The notes: generated by a model from the sequence alone, not told the origin. Numbered from the stretch's first letter, positions 9,301 through 22,714 are shown. The stretch is DNA of 64,000 bases from Phycomyces blakesleeanus NRRL 1555(-) (GCF_001638985.1 NW_017265151.1:310001-374000); one strand, 5' to 3'. A program made the numbers and translations.

Positions 9301-12300
9301 TCAAGAGTCTGGAGTTGGTAAAACTCCTGCCAGACCGGAGCAAATACCGTCAGATCCTAATGAAGGCCGGCGACGAAGGATATCGGTCCGGTGCACTCCA
9401 GATGTCTAGCATTTACTACAACACTACCCTCCAGCTGCTTTCCGAGACACCCTGGAAGCAAGATGGCCCTGACGCAACCTATGAAGAGACCCTGTCTCTC
9501 TACATGAAGCTCACCGAGATGAGCTGGCGCAACTCCGAGCGGGACCAAGCCTCTTGCTTCCTCCAGACAATCATGCACGAGACTGACAACCGACCGATCG
9601 ATGGAGCGTATGCGCTGAGATTCCAGGCACGGATGTACTTTGAGCAACAGAGACACCACGATGGCATCGGCACAATTCTCAAGGCCCTTGGGGCCCTTGG
9701 CATCACATACATTACCTCAGACCATCTGTCCGAGTCCCAAGTCCTTGAGCTTTACACAAAAGTGCGCAGCTCGATCGAAGAACTAGGCGACAATCTGATG
9801 ACCATCGGACCTTGCACAGACCCACGCATGCTGGCCGCCATGGCTCTACTATATGAAGCATGCACCGGAGCATACTGGATCAGCCCACTGTTGGTAGACT
9901 TTATGGCCTTGTGTCTGGTCCGCATCTCGCTCAGATATGGATTTGGAATGGCTAGTGGCGGTGGCTTGATTGGGGTTGGATGTACGGCCGCCCGTCTGCT
10001 GCAAGTCCAATTCGGTGCTCGGCTTGGCCAGCTTGGTATGGCTATCAGTGAGAAATATGCAGGAAATTCGGAAATTGCACGGGGTATAATTACCTATCAT
10101 GTAATTCTTGCACAGTGGACTACAGGATGTCATTATCGAGATCTTATTTATCAGTTCCAAAGAGCCTACAAATTTGCTATTGCTGGTGGTGACAAGGTAA
10201 AAAAAACAAAAGGGGGAATCTTACGCTTTATATAAATATACTTATATATATATATATATTATAAAGATGCATTCGGCATTGGCTCTGTTCCATGCCTCGA
10301 GTACTCTTCTCTACACAAGTTTCAATTTGTCTGAAATCAACTTCCACATTCACCGCAGCATTGAGGAGTGCCTCGATGACAGTTCACAAGATGCCTACAC
10401 TCTCAATATTTCATTGTGGCGCACAATCTTGGCATTCCAAGGAAAGACCACAGTGTCAGAACCAGGCTGTCAATTGGATGATCCTCCCCACAAGAAGAAT
10501 CCCTTTAGAGAGGAAGCTTTTGTTGCCAATGTCTATAGAAAAAGTGTTAATCCAGGAAGCCCAATGAATTGGTAAATTGATTAGTCTTATATCTATAAGC
10601 TACATATATGCATATACACACATATATTTTTCAAACAATATTCATTGTATATTTAAATATGGTGTACCCACCTTTTTATTATTATTATTACTTTTAATAG
10701 GCATTGGAGTTTCAAGATCATTATTCTATTTCATTTTGGTCATTTTCAAGAAGCAGCCGATACTGGATTCAAGATTCTTGAGACTTCTTTAAATCACCCA
10801 AGGTAAGCAAAATTCTCTGCCATGTATATATATATATATATATATTCGATGAAAAAAAGAAATGTTGATATTTATTATTATTGTTATTATTACTTATAGC
10901 CATAGGCACATTGGTATCGCACTTTACTACCACTCATTATCAATGATCGCATGTATACGTGACACTGAAATCGATGATTCAGTACGCAAGATGTACCTTG
11001 ATCAAGTTGCTAAAAACCAGACCATTCTATCCTCTTGGGCCGATCATTCAGAAGTCAATTATCGCATGTATTACAAAGTTGTGGTAAGTAAATTCACGGT
11101 ATCTTTTTTAGAAAGAAAGAAAGAAATAAAAACAACTTCCTATCATTCTCTCTATTCTAATTTTGTACATATTACAGGAAGCTGAAAGATCTACACTCGA
11201 TAATGACATGGAAAGGACCTGTCGTTTGTTTAATGCTGTTATCGAGATTGGCCTTAAAGGTCAGTGGTATTCTTTCCTTGGCTTAACATATCAGCTCCTT
11301 GCAGAGTACTACGTTAGAGCCAAGATCAATATGTTGGCTCTACCGATGTTGAACCAATCGATCGAATTTTATGAATGCTGGGGAGCATATGGCAAAATGC
11401 AGTACATGTCCGAGAGATATGGACATATCATCAATAGCAACAAAGCCATGACTCGTAAAGTTGATGCGTCTACCCAGACTGAAGAACAAGACATGACCAA
11501 TGGATTCTGGCAAGACGAGGACTCTTCTCCTGAACCGTCGTTTAGAGAATTGTATGGGGACGAGTCTATTCCGGGTTTATTGGATACAGAAACGGCCTTA
11601 TTCTCGCTTGATATTATGGATCTTACATCTATTATTAAGAGTTCTCAAGGTAAATATATATAAATATATATATTCGCTTTTACACACAAGAAAGAAACAA
11701 TGACAAAGAATTAAATCACAAATATCTTCAGTGATCTCCAACGAAATGAATTCGTTTGATGAGCTCTTAAAAAAGATGATGGGGATCATCATGGCCAACG
11801 CAAGCGCCAATGTCGGAGCCATTATCATCAAAGAAGGCGAGTTTGGTATTGCTGCTCACTCAACAAAGGATGAAGGATGCCGAACTTGCTATCCTCCGAT
11901 GCGCCTCGACGACGGGACAGATCTTATTTCAACGCTGGTGGTCCACTACGTGATCCACACCCAGACCGTACTGTTTATTCCAAACATGCAAGAAGACACT
12001 CGATTCGCGACCGGAACTTGGCTGCTTCGTGCCGAGGCTGTCTCGGTCATCTGCTTGCCTATAATGCACAAAAACAAACTCGTCGGCGTACTCTATCTGG
12101 AAGCAAACCTCAGTACCTTTACACGCAAACATGTTACGGTTCTGTCGTTACTATGTGACCAGATTGGTATCTCGGTAACAAATGCGTTATTGTTCAAGTC
12201 GGTTCAGGAAGCTACGACTGCAAATGCAATCATGATCACGAAACAACAATGTGCTCTTGAGGAGGCTCGCAAGAGTAAAGAACAGGCACTCAAGGCAACT

Positions 12301-14988
12301 GAATTAAAGTCAAATTTCTTGGCTAATATGTGTAAGTTACATGTGTGTGTGTGTGTTTATAAATTTGTATATATATAAAAGAGATGCGTGAAATTTCTAA
12401 TGTGTGTGTTTTTATATATAAATATATAAAAAAAATAAGCCCATGAGCTTAGAACACCATTTTCGGGCTTCTATGGTATGATATCCTTGCTGAGTGAAAC
12501 TCGCCTGGATGCAGAACAGCGTGAATTTGTGTCGATTGCAAAACAGAGTTGTGAAATGCTTCTTCAGATTATTGGTAAGCTGTATATATATGTATTTATA
12601 AAGTAGCCTTGTTTTTATTTATTTATTTTTTATTTTTTGAATGGTAGATGATCTATTGGATTTCTCAAAGCTAGAAGCACGCAAAGTCAAGATTCAATAC
12701 GGACTGTTCTATATCGAGGATCTCATTGCAGATCGAATTGAATTGCTTATTAACCTTGCTTCTAAAAAGAATCTTGAATTGACATATTTTATCAACCAAG
12801 ATGTCCCACCTATTGTGTATGCCGATGGACATCGTATTGGCCAGTAAGTTGAAAGAAAGGAAATTACTACCTTTCAATATCCTTAGTAACAATAATCAAA
12901 ATACGTACATTAAATTTATTGATCAATGCATTTACTTTGACCTTTTACATATTTTTTTCTTATACAAAAACAAACAGAGTTTTGATGAATTTGATCGGTA
13001 AGGATTTTTATATAAAAAAAAAGGAAACAAAGGAAGATGTATTAATGCATTTGTTATGTGTTCGCTTATATGTATATACAGGCAATGCGATAAAGTTTAC
13101 GCATGTGGGAGAGGTTGTTGTACGATGTGAAATTGACAATGACACCGATGACTTGAAAATCCCGCTTAAAGAAAATGAAATGATGCTAAGGTTTTCTGTG
13201 CAAGATACTGGTATCGGTGAGTGAGATAATATATATATATAGAAGAGTAACTGTATTTCTTGTGCTCACTCAAATTTCGATATATGTATGTATATGATAT
13301 TCTAGGCATGACTAAGGAAGAAACCAAATGTCTTTTCTTACCATTCAGTCAAGTAGACGGATCAACTACAAGGTATTAATTTTGCTTTTTTTGTTTTTGC
13401 TTTGTTTTTCAAATAAAAACAATATAGAGTGTAGTGTGGTGTAGTGTAAAAGGAACAAACCAAAACGAATATGAGTTTCTGTGTATGAAGCTTAATCATT
13501 TTGTCTACTATTTTTTTTTGGGTGGGATCTTTCTGTTTGGTAGAAACTTTGGTGGAACTGGTTTAGGACTTTCTATCTGTCTTGAGCTTGTAAGCCTGAT
13601 GGGTGGAAACATTTGGGTGGAGTCACATGGAGGCTCTGGATCAACGTTTGTCTTCCGGGTGAGAGTCATGAAGGTTGCGTCTGTAGCTGAACCTGGTATC
13701 GAAATCGATCCAAGAAACAGTGAAGCTTTGGAGTATACCAAAAAACTTGGAGAGCCTCGCATCTTGCTCGCAACTTCAAAGAGAGTGAGCGACATGATCA
13801 AAACCGTCATCCCATTCGATGTCAGTACAATCGAGTCTCCCGAAAAGGCCATCGAAGTTTTCAAGAGCATCGCCGACATTAGCCAAGAAATTGCAGGACT
13901 ACCATCACCACCATTGCCAACAACAGCTGCGTACGACTGTGTAATTCTAGATATGCCGCCCACAAGAACGGTCCAAAATTTGCTGGATACTATCGAATCT
14001 ACCGAGGAACTGAAAAATATCCACATAATCATGCTCTATGCTCCTACTGTCGACAATATCAAACGACAGATCGGAAATGCTAATCCCAATACCTCACTGC
14101 GCCCTGATGCAGTCAATCCAATGTTCCATCCCAGGGTTACGCGTCTCTCAAAGCCTATCCGTAAACTTAAACTTCTCGGCGCACTACTTCAGTCGGTCAA
14201 TTCTAACACCCCATTCCCTAAAAACCCTTGTCAAGAAGTATGTAAAAATACCACAGCATGTATTAATGAGGCAGGAAAACAGATTGACCATGTTGAGCCT
14301 TCCTTTTCATATGCCCACAAACACCGCGAGGGATTCGCACCGGAAGAATTGGCCGTTTTTCAGCAACAGAAGATTCTTGTGGCTGAAGGTATTTTTTTAT
14401 ATAAAAACAACTCTTGCTTGATTGCTTTTAGTTAGTTAGTAGTAAGTATTAAACCTGTGTGTGTGTGTATTTTTTGTTGGAATTAAAATCATAATAGATA
14501 ATCCTGTTGCTCAGAAATTGATTGTGAAACAAATGACTCGCCTTGGTTTCTCGGTTGAAACCTGTAATAATGGGTTCGAATGTATAGAAACCTGGAAGAG
14601 TCGGGGCCCAGGTTACTTTTCACTTGCATGGATTGATCACCATATGCCAGGATGTGATGGTTTGGAGGCGACTGTTAAAATTCGAGCCTTGGAAGCAGAT
14701 ATGGATGTAGCAATAACACTACCAATCATTGCTCTCACAGGTAAATATTACATATATACTGTTGTGCTTATACTAATTCAAATAATGCACGCATATATTG
14801 TATGTAAATGCTTGTACTATTATATTTTTGTAGCCGATATTCAAAAGACTGCCCAACAGAACTGCTTGGATGCAGGAATGAACGATTATCTCACAAAACC
14901 GTTGATGCAGAAGGACCTTGCGGCAGTTTTGCGCCGTTATTGCTTCCATCCTAATGGTGGAAGTACATCAACATCAAGTTTATCCTGA
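5363..14988 (+). CDS. hybrid histidine kinase, Mak2/Mak3-like (fungal group X), 21 exons
   Basis: About 2473 aa: join(5363..5592,5661..6465,6770..6988,7063..7152,7254..7907,7999..8049,8143..8167,8308..10196,10267..10571,10701..10802,10900..11083,11178..11649,11732..12331,12440..12574,12648..12843,12978..12997,13082..13216,13306..13372,13544..14388,14498..14740,14834..14988); the exons sum to 7422 nt with continuous frame. Domains in order: Ser/Thr-kinase-like (about 60-425; Gly loop [13 protein letters not shown], Lys87 in VFVKL, LAYLSP|EQTGR activation segment), AAA/AAA_16-type ATPase (about 470-760; Walker A GPGGVGKS with Lys559, Walker B-like LDDLHEAD), a long helical region, GAF (about 1685-1850), HisKA with H-box SHELRTPF (His1877), HATPase (N-box [24 protein letters not shown]) and a receiver with phospho-acceptor Asp2388 ([11 protein letters not shown]) and TKP Lys. 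The family senses peroxide/stress and signals through an HPt protein to response regulators. Kinase HRD is HGE and DFG is NFG, so the N-terminal kinase is probably a pseudokinase. Intron 1 is GC-AG; two exons are only 25 and 20 nt. Confidence 0.93.
6086..6324 (+). repeat. trinucleotide-rich insert in the pseudokinase activation segment
   Basis: Runs of ACA/GAA/TCA/CAG codons encoding Thr/Glu, Ser, Thr and Ala homopolymers inside exon 2, between the NFG motif and the LAYLSP segment. The reverse strand of the same stretch reads as poly-Leu/Met, which is a shadow. Confidence 0.85.
8691..8745 (+). repeat. poly-Gln (CAG/CAA) tract in exon 8
   Basis: Interrupted glutamine codons in the region after the ATPase domain of the histidine kinase, in frame and of a kind that varies in length between strains. 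Confidence 0.85.
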
Positions 14989-15410
14989 TGTATTGTAGAT
15001 AGAATTTACCATCTTAGCATTCTAGCCAAATATTCTTTACACATTAAAAAACATAATAAAAAAAATGTGAAAATGAAAGTGAAAATAAAGAAGAATGAAA
15101 AAAGGAAAAGCTGAATTGACCTTGGATTATCTCTCCAAGGCTTGTTAATCAGCGAATAATAATCATAATTACAATGTTTATCACAAGGGAAGTCTATTTG
15201 GTGTATATCCCATGCCAACAAATCTTGATATTGATCTTGATATTTACATATTAGCTTAATTATAACAAGTATTACTTATAGCAGAAATATAGACCCAATA
15301 GTGTTGTACATGTAAAAGAAGAAGAAAATCCTTGGCGAAATGATGAATAGTATCATTATTTTGGTTGGATAAACCTCCTTTAAAAACATCAACATACAAA
15401 CCAAATATCT
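14989..15410. other. intergenic between histidine kinase and Asp/Lys-repeat gene
   Basis: AT-rich; ends in a promoter. No coding exon seen. Confidence 0.6.
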
Positions 15411-15418
15411 TATAAATA
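15411..15418 (+). promoter_or_regulatory. TATA box of the Asp/Lys-repeat gene
   Basis: TATAAATA, 58 bp upstream of the ATG at 15476, a plausible core promoter distance for a strongly expressed fungal gene with a short leader. Confidence 0.6.
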
Positions 15419-15475
15419 CCAGCAAGAACAACACATTTTGAAGAAGAACAAGAACTCACCGTCTACAAACCTTCA

Positions 15476-16036
15476 ATGAAGCTCAATCTCTTTATCGCAC
15501 TTGGTCTTTTGGCTTCCGTTATGCTCGTTGCTGCCGATGACAAGAGCGGCTACAGCGACAAGGACAAAAAGGACAACAAGGATGTCAAGGATTACAAGGA
15601 TGACAAAGACTACAAGGACCACAAGGGCAAGTATTATTACCATGACAAGGACGACAAGGACAAGAAGGATGACAAGGACAAGAAGGATGACAAGGACAAG
15701 AAGAATGGCAAGGACAAGAGAGATGATAAAGACAAGAAGGAAGACAAGCACGATAAAGACAAGAAGGATGATAAACATGATAAAGACAAAAAGGACGACA
15801 AGCACGATAAATACAAGAAGGGTGGTAAACACTATAAGAAGGATGATGACAAGGATGACAAGCACAAGAAGGATGACAAGGATTATAAGCACAAGAAGTA
15901 TGATGACAAGGATGACAAGGATGATAAGCACAAGAAGGATGATGACAAGGACGACAAGGACGACAAGGACAAGAAGGATGACAAGTGGTGGAATTACAAA
16001 GACAATATCTTGAAGAAGTCTGACTTTGGAAAGTAG
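15476..16036 (+). CDS. secreted Asp/Lys-repeat protein
   Basis: 186 aa, single exon. Residues 1-20 form a classical signal peptide (MKLNLFIALGLLASVMLVAA) with probable cleavage before DDKSG. The rest is an almost pure low-complexity sequence of KDDKDKK-type units with occasional Tyr, His and Gly, ending in a short ordered-looking tail (WWNYKDNILKKSDFGK). It is strongly zwitterionic, with no Cys and no known domain. Lysine is coded mainly by AAG and Asp by GAC/GAT, suggesting selection for expression rather than mere slippage. Plausible roles are a cell-wall, matrix, metal- or polyanion-binding protein; none can be proven from sequence. A TATA box 58 bp upstream and the conserved signal peptide argue that it is a real gene. 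Confidence 0.85.
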   Translation: MKLNLFIALGLLASVMLVAADDKSGYSDKDKKDNKDVKDYKDDKDYKDHKGKYYYHDKDDKDKKDDKDKKDDKDKKNGKDKRDDKDKKEDKHDKDKKDDKHDKDKKDDKHDKYKKGGKHYKKDDDKDDKHKKDDKDYKHKKYDDKDDKDDKHKKDDDKDDKDDKDKKDDKWWNYKDNILKKSDFGK

Positions 16037-19000
16037 AAATCTATTGATATGCTTTGTCTTCAGAAGTATGAGTCCTGTATAAAGAAATCAAAGAGTTGGA
16101 GTCCAAAGTAGTACTACTTTAGTCGATTGGTTTGAGAGCTGTACCTCCCCTCACCCTCCTATTTCTCTTTTACATTTCTTTTTCTTTCTTTTTTTTCTTT
16201 CAAATAATAATTTCATATATCTTTTATTATGCTGCTTGCTGTAATGATTTTCTATCATAAATAAATTGGATATATACATAATATCGAGACTGCCTTTAAG
16301 ACATCTTTAAAAAAGATCCCAAGTATGTATATATATAATGGTTTTGCTAGGTCAGATTACTCAAGGTGTTACATATGTTTGCATTATCTACTTTTAGATA
16401 TAGAGTACAAGTATTCCAGTAAATAAATCAAATGTGGTACATAGGTAAATGACCATTGCGTAAGTGTGGCGAAATAGACCATAGGATATTTAAATAGAGG
16501 TTCATTGTGTATAATTGTGGAGGTTACAAAATGGGTGGCGCTATCAAAGTTCTTGTCATACAGATTCTGGCGGGTTTGCCTATTCTGAAGTCGATTAGCG
16601 GATCACAGTCCTATATATATATATATATATATCTATGAGGCACAAGTTACAGTTCCAGAACCTAAGGTCACTCAAAGATAAAGAAAGAAAAGGCTGGTTA
16701 AATATTCTCACGCAGAAACTCCTCTAAGAAACAGAAATGTTGATTTTAAGATCCCAAAATACTTTATGCATGAAAAGACAACAAGCATGAACAAAAAGAG
16801 GAAAAACACTGCCTTTAAAAGCCCTTACCTTAAAAAACAAACAAACAAATACACCCTTAAATCCCCCCCCCGCGCCTTTCTTTTATTTTTATTTTTTACC
16901 ATAGTATATAATATAGAAATAAATACTAAAGGACCTGAATGAATGAATGATGTATCATATATAGGTATGCATGTATGTATGTCTGTTATGCAGTGATGTA
17001 AGTTAGAGTGCATAAATCTGCATTTTGCTATATAAAAGATAGCCATACAAATGTTACATCTGTAGTGAAACAATATAGCCTTAGAGTTGGCGTATATGTA
17101 TATAGCAATTAAAGCAGAAATAGCCGCAATGCTGCATTATCAAGCACAATCGCCGTTAGACACATATCTATAATCAAAAATGATTCAGTTGAATATCCTG
17201 GGCATCCACAAAAGCTGCAGGTATTTTCCATTTGATTGTGTATTTTAGGGAGTCCAAAGTAAAATAGGATTGGAAACCAACTATAAGATAAACAAGTTTC
17301 CTTCCCCTTGATTTCTTTCTTTCTTTGATTGGCTAATGTTATTAAAGATATCTTTATAGTAAAAGTATAAATCTAAATAAGTCTATACATCTACTAATAA
17401 AAAATAAAATCTTAATTTCTCTTATTTTTCTTCATAATTAAACGCCATTCTGTATGACTTTTAGAAATATATTGTTAGGCACACAACTTGGCTTTTATAG
17501 TGCAATAAAATCATATATATATTCAGGTGTTTTGCCTTGCAACCATTAGTTTCGGTCCAAGATTATAGATGACTGGAATTTGACTTTAACGAAAGGATGA
17601 TTTCATGCATGAAATTTTTGTTTGTTTTTCTTTCTTTCTTTTCAAAACCAAAGATAAAGCAATGCCCAGACCAGCAGTAATAGGGTACTCTGGAATGTTC
17701 TGGCAAAGCTATTATAGCAAATATTAACTCGGCATTGTCTAGTTATTAATTAGGTATTGAGTATTGGGTATTGGGTAATGATGAAGAAGATCTCTTGAAA
17801 ATATGCAAATGGCTGCGTATCTATCCTGGACAGGCCAGGTATATTTTATTGTTAAAAAATAATAATACTTCAACGCACAAAATAGCAGTTATTCTGAAAG
17901 TAGTTGTTTGCCACAGACATATGACTTTTGGTTTTATTATTGGGTTTGTCCTTTTTCGGTCTCTCTCTCTATATATATATATTCCACCCCTTGATTAGTG
18001 ATGACTAGAAGTTAAACAAAACAATACCCAAAGTACTTCTTGTCAAAAATTAAAGCTAGCTTTGAGGATTCTTACGCAAGGACTTGCATAGCCGGATATT
18101 TAATAAACTTATAATATCATTATACGCCACCGAAATCTTCGGTTCTTTCCCTTCATATTGTTTTCCCTTTTCTCCTAGGCCGTTCAACACAGAGTAAAGT
18201 ACAAAAAAAAGATTGTATTAATGAGTTCTCCTTACATTTATTTTATACAGACAGATAATTCTCTCATCAAGATACATCTCCTTTTCCTTTTACAGAGAAA
18301 GAGAGGCCTTATCCTCCAATGAGTTATATGATATAGAAAATGTCCATAGATCCAACTCATACGCTCATCAGCAGAAATATTTTTGCTAATCTTAATAAAA
18401 TTAAATAATAGAGTTTAACTAGACTTTTTTTCTGGTTTTGGGCCACATACAGATACAAACATACATCAAATTTTGAAACAGTAACTTGTACTTGTTGGCA
18501 TTAGTTATGTGGTACATTTGTTCCAAAAGAGATACCAAAGGGCATCTCTCTGAATTTGGTAGTATTTTGGCATGCTGTCTCGCTTGTCCCACAATGATTT
18601 CTACACACACACACACGCAGAGAGAGAGATAGTTTTTTTTTTTAAAAAAAAAGTCTATAGCTTTGTTTCAACCCCTAAAATTAGAGACCTTAACGGGTAT
18701 TGAAACCAAACGCTGGGTTAGCAGGTTTGCAGCCTTTTGGTTACTTGTTTATGACACATAAATACACACATAGAGTATAACTTATGTAATGGGATACAAT
18801 CAATTGATATGGATATAATAGTACAAGGGTAAAATTGGAGTTGTTTAGTTCTTGTACAAAGTATTTTTTTTCACATTCACACACACACACAAACTTAACA
18901 AAAATATACTACCCTCACAGTATTGTTGTTGTTGCTGTTGCTGTGATTTTTTATAACAAACATTCTTTCGAATATCATCGCATTTTAACAAAATATTAAG

Positions 19001-21450
19001 AAAAATATCAATTTTTTCTCTTTAGATTGTAAAGAGGTATGGTCTATATATCTGAAGCGCCCTATATAACGTATCATTCACAGCCATTTCGGAAAAGACC
19101 AAAAAAAAAAAGTAAACAAAGGCACAGATATAACAGAATCACAAAAGGACATTTGTAAATCCTGAACACGAGAGTTTGGTGTCTTCTTGATGAAGAAGCA
19201 CAAGATATAGTGTGGTTCTAGTTTGCTATAAAGAGAGAAAGGGGAAAAAAAAGGTCCAGAATGTACCAGTGGATGTATATGACCACTAATTAGCCCCTCT
19301 CCCTACAAGGTTTCAATCCCATTGAGAGTTTGTTGAGTTTGTCCGAATTGCATGATAATGCCAAATCACACAACTCAAATGATTAGGAAGAGCACTTTGC
19401 GGATCTTTCTAAAGACGTTTCAATAACCAGTACTTCTACTTCTATATATATATATACATACATATATTTATATATTAAAAAGGTTAAATTTTTATTCTAT
19501 TATTTTCAGAGACGTTCTATCAAGCTAAGAACCAATGCAAACCATACAGAGAAACTTTAAGAAGCTAATATCTTATTTTGACGGAAACTCAAAAAAAAAA
19601 GAAAAGTCTTTGGGAGGAGTCCATATATATGTATGTAAAGCACAAATGAAAGAGAATCAAGCACATGCCTTTAATTTTTTTTCTTCTTTTCTTTATTCCT
19701 TTCTAAGCCAATTCTTTTTGTGTGTGGCTCTTATGCATACTCCTTCACAGGATCACTTTTTTGTGATACATTCAATTTTGTTATGCTGTGATAGTTGTAC
19801 TTGTAGCTTCACTGTTGTTGGTTCCTTGACTCGAAATTGAATAATAGATAATTAAACAAAAAAAAAAGGGGGGGGGGAATCGATCGCAAATTTCAATTGT
19901 ATGGATGAATAGATGCTTCAAGGCCTTTGAACCTTTCAACAATTGGGTAAAATAAAATAACGAGAAATTCATTTACAGCAAGTATTTTTTTACCGGGATA
20001 TTTCCCAGTAAATATAATATATAAAAAGAATCTGCGGTTCAATGTATTATTCAATATATTAAAAAGGCTTTAGTTTCTGTACAAAGGTCATTATTACCAA
20101 AGTCTTTTGTACCAAACCATTAAGATGGAAGACTGTTTTAGCTTTAGTTTAGACACTAAAATAATAATAATAATTTTTTTGTAGTGTATTATAGTGCATT
20201 GTCTCGCCTTGAATACAAACAGTCTAAAATATACATATATTCTTTATATTACAATCGTCTCATTTGGCAGTTTATCCTATCAGCCTCCTTTTCCTTCATT
20301 TCTTCTTTCTTTCTTCTTTTGTTGCAATAAGCGGATCATGGCTTAATAGGAAATACAAAAAAAAATATACATATGCATATTATAGTTCTATTTTTATATA
20401 GATATAAAAGAATGTGCTTTGTATTACATTACACAATCCATATCTGATGAGCAAGTCAGCCACAGCTCAAAAAAGAAATAAATTATATATGTACCTAATA
20501 GGCTCCAATGATAATAGGTTATTATTATACCTGTGTCCGTGTAACTATCCAAGAGTTTCTTTTTATGAAATTGTGAACAAAAAAGAAAGAAAGAAAAAAA
20601 ATTAGTTTGGTAGCATTCTGATCTTTGTGTAAAGGCTATCTAGATTGCTAATAGAATACGGAATCATAAAAAACCTCCAGCTTTACACACACATAAGAAA
20701 ATACCAAAGTATCTTCTTTTTTTTGGAATTTTTACTTACTTTACAGCTTCAATTGGTTTGGAATCTTTATATACAAATTTGTCTTTACAGCCTGTACAAG
20801 ACCTATCCAGTTTTGTATTCGGCTATTGCTGTGATCATTATATTATCCTATTTTTCTGACAACACGGAAAAGCAATTATATATATAGGAGTCAAGATATC
20901 AAGGTTTCACAAGCTCCGTCCACCTGTTCTATATTCTATATATATTTATATTTATATTGGCAGGGTAGGAACAAATGGGGAACGTTCCGAAAGAACGGTG
21001 CTTGTAAGCCATATGTAAAAGATCAACAGAATCGTATGAGTGAATATAGTAATTGATATTGATTTTCTTATATACAATAAAATTCTAGGTTTTTTTTTCT
21101 TTGAAGAGAAAAAAAGAGAAAAATAGAAGGACACGTCAAGGCATTTCATTATTAATACTCATAGTCTAAAGTCTGATAATATATATATATATTACATAGA
21201 TAAATTTCACAAATATATACACACACATGAATAAATGAAGAAAGCTGCTACTGTAGCTGTAACTATAGAAACAGAATGCCTATGTATTGTTTTTTTTTTT
21301 TGGTTTTGGATATTTAGACAATGCTATGATTTATTTGTGATTTAATTCACTAAAAAGGAAGTACAATGATAGAGGGAAAGGGGGAAAGAGAGAGAGTTAC
21401 AAATTTTTGTTTTTGTTTTTGTTTTTGTTTTTGTTTAAAAAAAAACAGAA
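16037..21450. other. gene-poor intergenic region
   Basis: About 5.4 kb of AT-rich DNA with a C-run at 16863-16871, (TA)n runs at 16615-16631 and near 17965, CA repeats near 18600 and 18880 and a (TTTTTG)n run at 21410-21436. Open frames here are short, AT-biased and lack splice context or motifs. I found no tRNA-like cloverleaf. Confidence 0.6.
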
Positions 21451-21875
21451 TTAAGGGCAGCGTCTGCAGTCGTGGTGGTGATGGTGAGTAGGGATCATGG
21501 CAAGGTACTTGGCGGCAAACTTGGACTTGGCCAACTCCAACTCAGCGTGAGTCTTCCAGATCTCGCACCAGAGAACTCTGTTTCTGTCAATGACAGCCTA
21601 TAAGATAAAAGCAAGAGTAAGTAACTTTGTTAAGTGTAGAATCGAATCGAATCGAATCAAGAAATCATAATACATACAGTGACATCGGCATTTGCAGATG
21701 CAGTGGTGAAGAGGTTGACCCATCGTCTCTTCATATCCTCCTCATTGGCGTAGACAATGTTCTCGGAACATACAAGGGCACCAACGTTGTTGGCAATGAA
21801 GGTGGAAAGCTTGGCCTCGACACACTTGTGCTCGCAATCCTTGAAGAAAGCCTCGAGAAGAACGTTGAAAGTCAT
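21451..21875 (-). CDS. small conserved-looking protein with His/Cys tail, 2 exons
   Basis: complement(join(21451..21597,21678..21875)), 114 aa. The intron has a GTATGT donor and TTATAG acceptor and keeps frame. Codon use is strongly biased to C/G-ending codons (GCC, AAG, CTT, ATC), unlike neighbouring DNA, which suggests high expression. The protein is compact and mixed alpha/beta: MTFNVLLEAFFKDCEHKC, then NEEDMKRRWVNLF, and a second half AVIDRNRVLWCEIWKTH. The general pattern (small, two halves, internal Trp residues) could fit an NTF2/SnoaL-like fold, but I cannot assign it. It ends in PTHHHHHDCRRCP, five histidines plus a CxxC, a potential metal-binding tail. Confidence 0.8.
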
Positions 21876-22083
21876 GTTTGGTATGAAGAGAATAAGAGAA
21901 GATGATGAGAATATTGATTGTTGAATGGACTTTGTAGAAGTATATATACTAATTTTTTATTTTTATTTTTATCTTTTAGTAGAAAACACAGTCTTAGATT
22001 GAACCAATTAGGTAATTTTTATTTTGCAGTAGAGAAATATATATATATATTGCTTTTGTTAACATTAACATTTTTGTCATGAC

Positions 22084-22114
<31 letters not shown>

Positions 22115-22714
22115 ATTTTTTTTTTCTTTTTTTTTTCCTTTCAATATTCAAACTCATGAAACCTTGTGTATATGTCTGTATGTGTATCAATTCTTGTTGT
22201 CCAGAAAGTCTATAAGTTATCGGAACAAAAAAAAAGCAAAAGCAAAAGCAAAAGCCAAAAATAAAATCTAAAATAAGGCTACCAAATTACCAAGCAGGAA
22301 AAAGGCAGGTCTGTGCCACACAAGGTTATAAAGCATCCCCCTGTTTTTTTTTTCTTTGATTGCTTCAAGTATAATATGTATACACACATGCATGTATAAA
22401 TATACATACAGTATATATATTTATATATTGTTCTTAAAAAAAAAGGAAGGTCCCTGAGTTCCCAAGCCTCGATATCTATGAGGAATATATTCTAACAGGG
22501 ATTAATTAATTCCGTTCTTCCGTATATATGTATACGTGCCTGTGTATATTTGACATAGAGCTGCTGCTACTGTTATTAAAGGAGTAAGTTGTAGGGGATC
22601 AATGTACACCTTTTGCCAAAACGATGTCCCAAGAAAAAAAAATTAAAATGTCGCACTGTTACAAAAACCAGTGTCGTATGTTTTTAGAAAAGAGTACCGC
22701 ACAATTCAGAGAAA
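21876..22714. other. intergenic, promoter of the small gene and simple repeats
   Basis: Holds TATATA at about 21940-21948 (minus strand, about 65 bp before the ATG), a TG repeat at 22090-22114 and poly-T tracts. No coding exon seen. Confidence 0.5.

Noticed and set aside
15473..15931. 152-aa minus-strand hydrophobic Ile/Leu/Val frame
   Set aside because: Exact antisense of the Asp/Lys repeat; GAC/AAG codons read backwards give Val/Leu.
16037..21450. tRNA, rRNA or CRISPR-like structures in the gene desert
   Set aside because: I looked for T-loop GGTTCRA with pairing stems and for regularly spaced repeats and found none; only simple repeats are present.
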